The notes beneath the pieces were generated by a model. That model ran no database searches, was not told where the DNA came from, and saw nothing but the letters and a program-made list of their open reading frames with translations. Shown here piece after piece: positions 1-7,286 of a DNA stretch of 64,000 nt (position 1 is the stretch's first letter; each line of letters starts with the position of its first letter). The stretch is from contig NZ_KV917380.1 in assembly GCF_002019765.1 (NCBI RefSeq), positions 1,507,858 to 1,571,857 of the forward strand, written 5' to 3'. Made by a program: the position numbers and the translations under genes. Origin of the DNA: Shouchella oshimensis. Lineage in GTDB: Bacteria; Bacillota; Bacilli; Bacillales; Bacillaceae_D.

Positions 1-1
1 A

Positions 2-451
2 ACAGCGGTGAAGCATGCTGAACATTTAATTCAACTTTTATTGCGTCAAGAAATTATTAACGAAAAAATCTTCTTATGTGCTGAAGGCACAGGAGCACTT
101 ATAGCGCAGCAGTTATGTTGCTCAGAAGACATTCATATACGAGCTGCAGCCTTTATTAATCCACTTTTGTCTTTGCAAGACTGTCTCATTCATTATCAAG
201 AAGACGAGGTCACGTTAAAACGGTTTAAAAAAGAAATGAGTAGACAACATGGGTTGAGCCATTGTGATAGGGAGAGCGTAGCCAATGTAGACGAGAAATT
301 GTTTACCGCCTATCATTTACCAGTTCAATCGTTTTTACGGCACGTAAAAAAAGACAACGTAGAAGAACTAGTGAAAGTAAATCCACTTGAGACACGGTTG
401 TTAGCGAACGAAGTGAGTGATTTTTTTGAAAAATTTATTCCAGCAACGTAG
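2..451 (+). CDS. YjaU-like alpha/beta-hydrolase-fold protein, 5' truncated by the window edge
   Basis: The frame is open to the first base, so the start is probably outside. A GTG at 8 is the first possible start inside. About 150 residues are visible. The stretch LCAEGTGALIA lies where an alpha/beta hydrolase would carry the nucleophile elbow G-x-S-x-G, but the serine position reads Gly, so catalysis by the usual triad looks unlikely. That elbow normally falls near residue 90, which implies roughly 70 missing N-terminal residues. It is followed after 32 bases by a yjaV-like gene, the same order as yjaU-yjaV before comZ in B. subtilis. The assignment rests mostly on this context. Confidence 0.6.
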   Translation, partial: TAVKHAEHLIQLLLRQEIINEKIFLCAEGTGALIAQQLCCSEDIHIRAAAFINPLLSLQDCLIHYQEDEVTLKRFKKEMSRQHGLSHCDRESVANVDEKLFTAYHLPVQSFLRHVKKDNVEELVKVNPLETRLLANEVSDFFEKFIPAT

Positions 452-483
452 AAGTGTTCTGATAAAGGAAAGGAGTCATTAGA

Positions 484-1152
484 GTGAAAAAACTAACGGT
501 TATTGGTGGATTGGGTTTTATTGGGAGCCATGTTTGCGCCAAGTTCCTTGATGAAGGTTGGGAAGTAAACGCTGTTGACCATATGGCTGAAAAAACACAA
601 GAAAAACAAATGATCGAAATGAATATGGGTAGAAATGCGCACTTTACATTTATTCATAAAAACGTAAATGAGGTAAGGCTGTCAAACGAGAATGCAGTGT
701 ATGTGTATGTGGCAGATAATGAAAAGAAAGAAGAAGTTCTTGCATTTGCTTCTAGCTTAAATCATCATGATCGTTTGCTTTATTTATCGACAACCAGAGG
801 TAGTGAGCTACGTACCTCACTTGAAGAAGAGTTACAGGCATTGGCTCGTTCCAAACCATTTGGGCTTCTTATTCTGCGTAGCCCACAAGCATATGGATTG
901 CACAGCAATCTTGCGTTTACTCATATTGATGAACAGGTGAAACAAGGCAATTCAGATTTGATTTACATTAACGATTTAGTGGATTATGTGTATGCGGTTA
1001 TGGAAAAAGAGAATGGAATGTATTCGTTAGAAGGAAGTGAACAAGAGAATGGGGACATTCTACCTTTTTCGCCAAAATGGACCCTTGAAGAGGGCCTAAA
1101 AGCATACAGGGAGGCAGAAAAAAAGTGGATACGACAAAATGACTTAAAATAA
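484..1152 (+). CDS. yjaV: YjaV-like NAD(P)-binding Rossmann protein (extended SDR type)
   Basis: The protein has 222 residues. The N-terminus carries the Rossmann glycine motif VIGGLGFIGSH, typical of NAD(P)-dependent epimerases and related SDR proteins. The GTG start at 484 is preceded by AAAGGAGT at good spacing. At 222 aa it is shorter than typical epimerases (about 310 aa). I see no clear Y-x3-K catalytic pair, so it may bind a nucleotide without classical SDR chemistry. It sits directly after the yjaU-like gene and upstream of comZ, matching B. subtilis yjaV. No substrate can be proposed. Confidence 0.65.
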   Translation: MKKLTVIGGLGFIGSHVCAKFLDEGWEVNAVDHMAEKTQEKQMIEMNMGRNAHFTFIHKNVNEVRLSNENAVYVYVADNEKKEEVLAFASSLNHHDRLLYLSTTRGSELRTSLEEELQALARSKPFGLLILRSPQAYGLHSNLAFTHIDEQVKQGNSDLIYINDLVDYVYAVMEKENGMYSLEGSEQENGDILPFSPKWTLEEGLKAYREAEKKWIRQNDLK

Positions 1153-1197
1153 CTCGTTTTCCAGCAGCTGTTCGTACTTGCGTTCGTAGGGTAAAAC

Positions 1198-1220
1198 CTT
1201 TACTCTTAAACTAGGTAAAG
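1198..1220. promoter_or_regulatory. Short inverted repeat ahead of the B12-sensor gene
   Basis: CTTTAC (1198-1203) and GTAAAG (1215-1220) form an inverted repeat in the 101-base gap before the cobalamin-binding gene. Just upstream is GGGTAA (1189-1194), which resembles a SigB -10 element, but the partner -35 (GTTCGT) is poor. An operator is possible; this is inference only. Confidence 0.2.
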
Positions 1221-1253
1221 AAGGAAAACGGTTGGGAGGAGGCGGAACGTGTA

Positions 1254-1913
1254 ATGGAGCAGTCATGGGAAGTGTTAGTAGACGCCTTACTTGACGGAGA
1301 TGAAGATCGTGCTTGGGATTGTGTCCGTCGCCTATCTGATGCGGGATATGATAGTATTTGGATATATGAAAAATTGTTAACGAAAGCTATGGCGCATACT
1401 GGGTGGCTATGGGAACAGAATGAGATAACAATCGCTGATGAACATTTAGCTACATCAACATGTGATTTTGTACTAACACGCTATCACCATTATATACGAA
1501 AATGGCGCATGCCCAAAAACGGCAAAAGCTTGATGTTTTTATGTTTAGATCAAGAGCAACATGATCTTGGGATCAAAATGTGCGCCTGTTTATTGGAAGA
1601 GTTGGGCTGGACGACACGGTTATTAGGAGCCAGTGTGCCCCTTGAGCAAGCGGAAATGATGGCGAAGAAATGGCAGCCTGATGCCATTGCCATTTCAGTT
1701 TCTATTCCGTATCATGCCCGCAGTTTAAGTTTGTATGTTGATACGTTAGAAAATTTACCTCATAAACCAACGATCGTTATTGGTGGACGACTTGTATCAA
1801 TGTACGATTTAAGTCCGCTTTGTAATGAACAAACCGTATTAATTGGAAACTTAGCAGAATTAGCTAAATGGCAGGAAAGACAGTTAGAGGTGAATGCGGA
1901 TGTCCGCCATTAA
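1254..1913 (+). CDS. Cobalamin-binding protein with CarH-type light-sensor signature
   Basis: The protein has 219 residues: a helical cap domain (about 1-88) followed by a Rossmann-like B12-binding domain (about 90-210). The cap carries W53-x9-E63-H64 in the context LWEQNEITIADEHLAT, the motif that shields adenosylcobalamin in CarH/LitR photoreceptors. The B12 domain has E-Q-H-D-L-G with H103 in the place of the lower axial histidine, and IGG at 176-178. No MerR DNA-binding domain precedes it, so output must go through a partner. The next gene, an RsbR-like STAS protein, overlaps its 3' end and is the obvious candidate. ATG at 1254 has a strong GGGAGGAGG upstream. B12 and light sensing are inferred from family motifs. 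Confidence 0.8.
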   Translation: MEQSWEVLVDALLDGDEDRAWDCVRRLSDAGYDSIWIYEKLLTKAMAHTGWLWEQNEITIADEHLATSTCDFVLTRYHHYIRKWRMPKNGKSLMFLCLDQEQHDLGIKMCACLLEELGWTTRLLGASVPLEQAEMMAKKWQPDAIAISVSIPYHARSLSLYVDTLENLPHKPTIVIGGRLVSMYDLSPLCNEQTVLIGNLAELAKWQERQLEVNADVRH

Positions 1914-2643
1914 TCGTTTACCAGTTCCCTATTTTGAGTTAGACGAAACGTATCAAATCTTGAATCGCTCGATTGTTGCTAAACAAGCGTTTAAACAAGC
2001 CGATTCGTTTATTGATCTTTTAGATATAGGGAGTGTGGATAAGGTAACACGTTTTCTTGGCAAACAAGAAAATGGGAAGATCGAGTTAAATATGGATACG
2101 ATAGAAGCTCCCTATGTATTGCATACATTGTTTGCAAATTGGGATGAAGAATGTTTCCATATTATTTGTATTAAACAAGATGGAAACTTAACAGAGCTGA
2201 TTGAAAAGGTCCAAAAGCAAAGCAGACGCTTGGCGCAGACAGACTTTGAACTGCTTGAGAAAAAAGAAGAGCTTGAAGAATCTTTAAGTATGATTAAACA
2301 ACTGTCGGCTCCATTTATTTCCATATCAGCCGAGCTTGCATTTGTTCCGTTTTTTGGTGACTTAGATGACCACTTAATTAAGCAAAATCAAGGAGTCATC
2401 TCAAAAAATGTATATCAAGCTGATTATGACTATCTTTTCTTTGACTTTAGTGGAGTTGGTACTATTACTAATCTAGGGTTGAGAGAGTTGCTCCGTTTAG
2501 TCCAAGCTCTACAGATTATGGGAATTGAAACACGAGTTATTGGTTTAAGACCAGAGCACGCACAGTTATTACGCGGAAACGATATTCAGAAACGAGCGGA
2601 ATTTAACGGTAGTTTAGCTGAAATGATTCGTAAGCATATGTAA
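1900..2643 (+). CDS. RsbR-like STAS-domain protein coupled to the B12 sensor
   Basis: The protein has 247 residues. I use the ATG at 1900, 7 bases after AGAGGTG; another ATG lies at 1894. The gene overlaps the B12-sensor gene by 14 bases. The N-terminal ~90 residues look like a PAS-type or globin-replacing sensor module; a charged helix (about 98-133) links to a C-terminal STAS domain (about 135-245). The STAS part reads like RsbR/YtvA (SAPFISIS, DFSGVG, GLRPEHAQLL). The two threonines phosphorylated in RsbRA appear to be Asn and Leu, as judged against remembered sequences; YtvA, the blue-light stressosome protein, also lacks them. Likely a stressosome-type component or a small signalling pair. 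Confidence 0.75.
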   Translation: MSAINRLPVPYFELDETYQILNRSIVAKQAFKQADSFIDLLDIGSVDKVTRFLGKQENGKIELNMDTIEAPYVLHTLFANWDEECFHIICIKQDGNLTELIEKVQKQSRRLAQTDFELLEKKEELEESLSMIKQLSAPFISISAELAFVPFFGDLDDHLIKQNQGVISKNVYQADYDYLFFDFSGVGTITNLGLRELLRLVQALQIMGIETRVIGLRPEHAQLLRGNDIQKRAEFNGSLAEMIRKHM

Positions 2644-2669
2644 AAAAACCAGCCAATGGCTGGTTTTTC
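2644..2669. terminator. Bidirectional terminator between the STAS gene and prfC
   Basis: AAAAACCAGCC and GGCTGGTTTTT form an 11-bp stem with a 3-base loop, flanked by A and T runs on both sides, between two convergent stop codons. Confidence 0.85.
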
Positions 2670-4274
2670 TTATTCAACCGTTTTCTTATAAAACGAGTTT
2701 TCATAAAACTGTAGATTAGGGTATTTTTCCTGGGCTGTCCGCATTTGAAATTCATTTTCAAACAAAGCGACAATCCGGTCTTCACGATCCGTAACTAAAT
2801 TCCGTTGTTTTTCTTTAAATATGCTCAACTCTTTTTCATCACCATCAATCCATCGTGCAAATGAAAATGGTTGTCGGCTCATTTGAATATCTACATGATA
2901 TTCGCTTTTCAATCGATGTTCGAGCACTTCAAATTGAAGGACGCCAACAACGCCAACAATTTGTTGTTCAACGTATTTGTTATACGTACGGAATAGCTGG
3001 ATAGCACCTTCTTCAGTCAGTTGCTGAAGGCCTTTTTCATACGATTTATGCTTAAGCGCTTCTTTTACTGTAATAGCAGAAAAATGCTCAGGCGAAAAGT
3101 GTGGCATCTCGCTAAACTCAAATGATTCGCCTTCAACCAGTGTGTCCCCAATACGAAAATGACCTGGATCAAATAAGCCAATTATATCACCGGCATAAGC
3201 CTCGTCTACAATACTCCGACTCTGCGCTAAAAATTGCGTAGGTTGTGCGAGTTTTAACGGTTTGTTCGTCCGGACATGCTTTACAGACATTCCTCGTTTA
3301 AATGTACCTGATGTAATGCGCAAAAATGCTACCCGGTCACGATGCTTCGCATTCATATTCGCTTGAACTTTAAATATAAAGCCAGAGAACTGTTCACGTT
3401 CCATTGGATCGATCGTTCCAATGGAGCTATCCCGTGGGCTTGGCGCAGGTGATAAACTTAGAAAATGTTCAAGAAAAGTCTGTACACCAAAACTAGAAAT
3501 AGCTGATCCGAAGAAAATAGGTGTAAGTTCACCATTGTTAATTCGCTCTAAATCATATTCATCTCCAGCTACATCAAGGAGCTCTAACTCCTCACGAAAT
3601 TGCTGTACAAGCCCTTCGTCATTAACGACTTCGTCAATTTTTGGATCATCTGGACCAGTCACGCTAATAATATCAATATCTTTCGGATTGTTTGGGTTGT
3701 ATAGCTCTAAACGTTTATTTACACGATCGTAGACGGCTTTAAATGACTGACCCATTCCAATTGGCCATCCCATTGGGAAAGAACGAATTCCTAGAAGGTT
3801 TTCAAGCTCTTCCATTAGTTCAAACGGGTCTCTCCCTTGTCGATCCAGTTTATTGATAAAGGTAAAAATAGGGATACCGCGAAGCTTACATACTTTAAAT
3901 AATTTCTTTGTTTGGGCTTCCACCCCTTTAGCAGCATCAATTAACATGGTTGCTGAATCAGCAGCAGTTAATGTCCGATACGTATCTTCTGAAAAGTCCT
4001 CGTGACCAGGTGTATCCAAAATATTTACATGGTAGCCATTGTACAAAAATTCGAGGACAGAGCTTGTGACAGAAATCCCACGTTGCTTTTCTATTTCCAT
4101 CCAATCACTTGTTGCATGTTTTGCGTTCTTTCTTCCTTTTACAGTACCAGCTTCACGAATCGCACCACCAAAGAGCAATAGTTTTTCCGTAAGCGTTGTT
4201 TTTCCTGCATCTGGGTGAGAAATAATTGCAAATGTGCGTCTTGAGTTAATTTTATTCGTTAATGTTCCGTTCAT
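2670..4274 (-). CDS. prfC: Peptide chain release factor 3 (RF3), translational GTPase
   Basis: RF3 uses GTP to recycle RF1 and RF2 from terminating ribosomes. G-domain motifs are complete: SHPDAGKTT (G1), DTPGHEDF (G3), NKLDR (G4). The protein continues through the OB-like and C-terminal domains with the motif PFSFARW. Several in-frame starts exist (GTG 4304, ATG 4286, 4280, 4274). I choose ATG 4274 because GAGG lies 6 bases upstream and it gives 534 residues, close to the E. coli length of 529. It lies convergent to the STAS gene and divergent from comZ, interrupting the yjaV-comZ neighbourhood known from B. subtilis. RF3 is absent from B. subtilis, so this is a lineage trait. Confidence 0.93.
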   Translation of the reverse strand: MNGTLTNKINSRRTFAIISHPDAGKTTLTEKLLLFGGAIREAGTVKGRKNAKHATSDWMEIEKQRGISVTSSVLEFLYNGYHVNILDTPGHEDFSEDTYRTLTAADSATMLIDAAKGVEAQTKKLFKVCKLRGIPIFTFINKLDRQGRDPFELMEELENLLGIRSFPMGWPIGMGQSFKAVYDRVNKRLELYNPNNPKDIDIISVTGPDDPKIDEVVNDEGLVQQFREELELLDVAGDEYDLERINNGELTPIFFGSAISSFGVQTFLEHFLSLSPAPSPRDSSIGTIDPMEREQFSGFIFKVQANMNAKHRDRVAFLRITSGTFKRGMSVKHVRTNKPLKLAQPTQFLAQSRSIVDEAYAGDIIGLFDPGHFRIGDTLVEGESFEFSEMPHFSPEHFSAITVKEALKHKSYEKGLQQLTEEGAIQLFRTYNKYVEQQIVGVVGVLQFEVLEHRLKSEYHVDIQMSRQPFSFARWIDGDEKELSIFKEKQRNLVTDREDRIVALFENEFQMRTAQEKYPNLQFYENSFYKKTVE

Positions 4275-4306
4275 GTTCATCCTCATTTCCAAACGTCGAT
4301 TCACCT

Positions 4307-4312
4307 ATTATA
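4307..4312 (-). promoter_or_regulatory. Candidate -10 element for prfC
   Basis: On the minus strand the bases read TATAAT, 33 bases before the ATG at 4274. A good -35 is not visible; GTGAAA upstream is a weak match. Confidence 0.45.
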
Positions 4313-4422
4313 ACAAGTTTTTCTATCCGTTTCACTTTCCTTTTTTAGATTGGGGCAATTCACTTGCGAATCAAAATACAATCAGTTACGTTAATAAAGA
4401 TAAAAAGGAGGCTGTGCACATA

Positions 4423-4611
4423 ATGACTGATCAAGAAAAAAATATGGCATTTATGCAGATTGCGATGAAATATGTTCCAGAGGCTAAAGAATTGATAGAA
4501 GCAAAAGGGATTGAACTAGGATTTGACGATTTGCAGCCAATGCTAGCATTGTTTACCAAAGTAATGAATGAAGCGTATGAGTTAGGTCAGAAAGATAGCG
4601 AAGAAGAATGA
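4423..4611 (+). CDS. comZ: ComZ, competence regulator
   Basis: The protein has 62 residues, close to the 63 of B. subtilis ComZ, with the matching core FMQIAMKYVPEAKELI and LFTKVMNEAYELGQ. ComZ represses comG expression in B. subtilis. The ATG at 4423 follows AAAAGGAGG at 4402-4410; upstream in-frame starts would read through prfC's promoter region and are rejected. In B. subtilis comZ follows med; here med is missing and prfC with the B12/STAS pair stands between yjaV and comZ. It is translationally coupled (ATGA) to the next gene. Confidence 0.9.
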   Translation: MTDQEKNMAFMQIAMKYVPEAKELIEAKGIELGFDDLQPMLALFTKVMNEAYELGQKDSEEE

Positions 4612-4919
4612 CACAGCCGTTGCAACGTTTTATGCAGCCGGTTCAGGAAGGGATTTCACTTATAAAGAAAGGTGAATATGAAAAAGGGCTAGAGGCAATG
4701 GCACCATTTATTGGCATGATGGAGCAAGCAAATCACTTACCGATTCAGATCTTCTATTATTATGCAGTCGCCCAGTTTAAAACTGGCCAAATAGAACCCT
4801 TTATGTCTTCATATGAAAAAATAAAACAGCAAACGGCGGCCAATGAAGCGGAAGAAAAGATGAAAACCGATTTAGATAAATGGTTTGAGGCGCTTTTACA
4901 GGGTCTAAATGACGTTTAA
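4608..4919 (+). CDS. Uncharacterised 103-residue protein coupled to comZ
   Basis: The start codon overlaps the comZ stop (ATGA at 4608), so the two are translationally coupled. The sequence is helical and amphipathic, with a TPR-like repeat pattern (GEYEKGLEAMAPFI and YAVAQFKTGQIEPFMSSYEKI), no cysteines and no membrane segment. I recognise no named family. It occupies the place of yjzB in B. subtilis but I cannot claim homology. A role near competence control or as a small scaffold is guesswork from position. Confidence 0.6.
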   Translation: MTQPLQRFMQPVQEGISLIKKGEYEKGLEAMAPFIGMMEQANHLPIQIFYYYAVAQFKTGQIEPFMSSYEKIKQQTAANEAEEKMKTDLDKWFEALLQGLNDV

Positions 4920-4954
4920 AAAAGGGAACCATTCCACTTGAATAGAATTAGTAC

Positions 4955-4984
4955 TAGACAGTTTCTTAAATTGTTTGCTAATAT
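4955..4984 (+). promoter_or_regulatory. SigA-type promoter of fabH-fabF
   Basis: TAGACA (4955-4960), an 18-base spacer and TAATAT (4979-4984). The FapR operator begins at the last base of the -10, so bound repressor would block polymerase. Confidence 0.6.
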
Positions 4985-5000
4985 TAGTATCAGGTACTAA
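4984..5000. promoter_or_regulatory. FapR operator upstream of fabH
   Basis: TTAGTA-N5-TACTAA, a perfect 17-bp inverted repeat of the FapR consensus. FapR represses fatty acid and phospholipid genes in Bacillus and is released by malonyl-CoA. A near-identical site lies before fabI at 31913. A further TTAGTA half site is at 4948. Confidence 0.88.
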
Positions 5001-5029
5001 TTTCTGTTCGATATGGAAGGGGAATATCC

Positions 5030-5965
5030 ATGGCTAAAGCAGGCTTACTCGGTATAGGACGCTTTGTTCCTGAAAAAGTAGTCACAAATAAAGATTTTGA
5101 ATCCTTTTTAGAAACGTCGGATGAATGGATTCGTACAAGAACCGGCATTGAAGAGAGACGATTCGCTGAAGACGTTGAAACGTCAGAAATGGCTTATCAT
5201 TCAGCATTAAAAGCCCTTGAATCGGCAGAAGTAAAGGCAGAAGACATTGATTTAATTTTAGTGGCAACAGTGACACCTGACATGCCGTTTCCTAGTGTAT
5301 CGTCCATTGTACAAAATCGCTTAGGGGCGACAAAAGCGGCGGCAATGGATATTAGTGCTGCTTGCGCTGGTTTTATATACGGAATTGCTACAGCACAACA
5401 GTTTATTGAAACAGGTGCCTATCAACATGTTCTTGTTATAGGTGTAGAGAAGTTAACCAAAGTGACGGATATGAATGATCGAAACACAGCTGTTTTATTT
5501 GGTGATGGAGCAGGTGCATGTGTCGTTGGACCAGTTTCAGAAGATCGTGGTATCCTAGCATTTGACTTAGGTTCAGATGGATCCGGCGGCATGCATATTA
5601 ATAAGAAGAATAAATTTATTGAAATGAATGGTCGGGAAGTATTTAAGTTTGCCGTTCGTCAAATGGGGGATTCATCCATTCGCGCATTAACGAAGGCTGG
5701 CTTAACAAAGGAAGATGTTGATTTTCTTGTACCACACCAAGCGAATATCCGAATTATGGAAGCGTCTCGGGAACGATTAGAGTTACCGAAAGAAAAAATG
5801 TCGGTCACCGTAAATAAATTTGGTAATACCTCATCTGCATCCATTCCTATGGCGATGGTAGAAGAACTTGAGGCTGGAAAAATTAAAGACGGTGATGTAC
5901 TAGTACTAGTAGGCTTTGGAGCAGGTCTTGTATGGGGCTCTGTTGCCTTGCGCTGGGGACGTTAA
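5030..5965 (+). CDS. fabHA: Beta-ketoacyl-ACP synthase III (FabH)
   Basis: FabH condenses acetyl- or branched acyl-CoA with malonyl-ACP and starts fatty acid synthesis. The protein has 311 residues, the normal length. The Cys-His-Asn triad is visible: [20 protein letters not shown] and [12 protein letters not shown]. It is followed by fabF after 44 bases, and the pair is the fabHA-fabF operon of B. subtilis. FapR control is indicated by the operator at 4984. B. subtilis has a second FabH (fabHB), so this copy is named fabHA by synteny. Confidence 0.96.
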   Translation: MAKAGLLGIGRFVPEKVVTNKDFESFLETSDEWIRTRTGIEERRFAEDVETSEMAYHSALKALESAEVKAEDIDLILVATVTPDMPFPSVSSIVQNRLGATKAAAMDISAACAGFIYGIATAQQFIETGAYQHVLVIGVEKLTKVTDMNDRNTAVLFGDGAGACVVGPVSEDRGILAFDLGSDGSGGMHINKKNKFIEMNGREVFKFAVRQMGDSSIRALTKAGLTKEDVDFLVPHQANIRIMEASRERLELPKEKMSVTVNKFGNTSSASIPMAMVEELEAGKIKDGDVLVLVGFGAGLVWGSVALRWGR

Positions 5966-6009
5966 TGAAAAGTTCGATTATGATTAAGTAACTAAAGGAG
6001 CGAACTATA

Positions 6010-7251
6010 GTGGAGAAACGACGAGTAGTTGTTACAGGTATTGGTGCTGTTACACCATTGGGACTAAATGCAGCAAGCTCTTGGGAAGCCGCTATTGCTG
6101 GTAAGTCAGGAATTGGCCATTTAACAAGGATTGATGCGGAATCTTATCCAATGAAAGTAGCTGCAGAAATTAATGACTTCAATCCAGAGGATTTTATTGA
6201 TAAAAAAGAAGCAAGGCGAATGGATCGCTTTACACAATTTGCCGTTGCCTCGGCCAAACAGGCGCTTGCCGACTCAGGATTAGAAATAACCGATGAAAAT
6301 GCTGCCCGTGTCGGTGTATGGATTGGTTCTGGTATAGGTGGAATGGAGACCTATGAAACCCAGTTTCGGACATTGATTGAAAAAGGACCAAGGCGTGTAA
6401 GTCCATTCTTTGTGCCAATGATGATCCCTGACATGGCAAGTGGTCAAGTATCTATTTTTACTGGAGCAAAAGGTCCTAACTCTTGCTCTGTAACAGCATG
6501 TGCTTCAGGGGCAAACTCAATTGGTGATGCGTTCAAAACCATTCAGCGTGGCGATGCAGATGCCATGATTGCAGGGGGGAGTGAAGCGCCAATTACCAAT
6601 ATGGCGGTAGCTGGCTTCTCATCTGCAAAAGCCATCACAACATCTGATAATCCAGATAAAGCATCACGACCGTTTGATGTAAATCGAAGTGGCTTTGTTA
6701 TGGGGGAAGGCGCAGGAATTCTTATTTTAGAAAGCCTAGAATCTGCAAAAGCCCGTGGAGCGAAAATTTATGCTGAGATCGTCGGTTACGGATCAACTGG
6801 TGACGCACATCATATGACTGCGCCAGCACCAGATGGTGAAGGTGGAGCTCGTGCAATGGCAGCCGCAATTGCTGATTCGGGTCTAAAAAATGAGCAAATT
6901 AGCTACATTAATGCACATGGAACGAGTACAGATTTAAACGATCCTTATGAAACAAACGCGATTAAAACGGTATTAGGTGAGTACGCATATCAAGTGGCTG
7001 TTAGCTCGACAAAATCGATGACAGGTCACTTGCTAGGTGCTGCTGGAGCAGTAGAAGCGATCTTTTCAGTGAAAGCGATTGAAGAAGGAATTGTGCCACC
7101 AACTATAAACTTAGAAGAACCAGACCCAGCGTGTGATTTAGATTATGTACCAAATGAAGCACGCAAAATGAATGTAGAGGCTGTTCTAAGCAATTCATTA
7201 GGGTTTGGAGGGCATAATACTTCCCTCGTCTTTAAACGTTTTGAAGCGTAA
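6010..7251 (+). CDS. fabF: Beta-ketoacyl-ACP synthase II (FabF)
   Basis: FabF elongates acyl-ACP with malonyl-ACP. The 413-residue protein carries the Cys-His-His triad: [22 protein letters not shown] and [13 protein letters not shown]. The GTG start at 6010 is preceded by AAAGGAG. It lies directly downstream of fabHA in the same FapR-controlled unit and ends in a long palindromic terminator. Confidence 0.97.
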   Translation: MEKRRVVVTGIGAVTPLGLNAASSWEAAIAGKSGIGHLTRIDAESYPMKVAAEINDFNPEDFIDKKEARRMDRFTQFAVASAKQALADSGLEITDENAARVGVWIGSGIGGMETYETQFRTLIEKGPRRVSPFFVPMMIPDMASGQVSIFTGAKGPNSCSVTACASGANSIGDAFKTIQRGDADAMIAGGSEAPITNMAVAGFSSAKAITTSDNPDKASRPFDVNRSGFVMGEGAGILILESLESAKARGAKIYAEIVGYGSTGDAHHMTAPAPDGEGGARAMAAAIADSGLKNEQISYINAHGTSTDLNDPYETNAIKTVLGEYAYQVAVSSTKSMTGHLLGAAGAVEAIFSVKAIEEGIVPPTINLEEPDPACDLDYVPNEARKMNVEAVLSNSLGFGGHNTSLVFKRFEA

Positions 7252-7256
7252 AGAAT

Positions 7257-7286
7257 ACAAGCATGAGCGTTAACGCTCATGCTTGT
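7257..7286. terminator. Bidirectional terminator after fabF
   Basis: A perfect 30-bp palindrome (arms of 15 with AGCATGAGCGTT at the centre-left). It contains the stop codon of the convergent nucleotidyltransferase gene at 7270-7272 and has T-rich flanks. Confidence 0.85.

Noticed and set aside
4234-4422. N-terminal extension of ComZ by 63 residues
   Set aside because: It runs through prfC's start and promoter; ComZ has 62-63 residues and a strong ribosome site at 4402.
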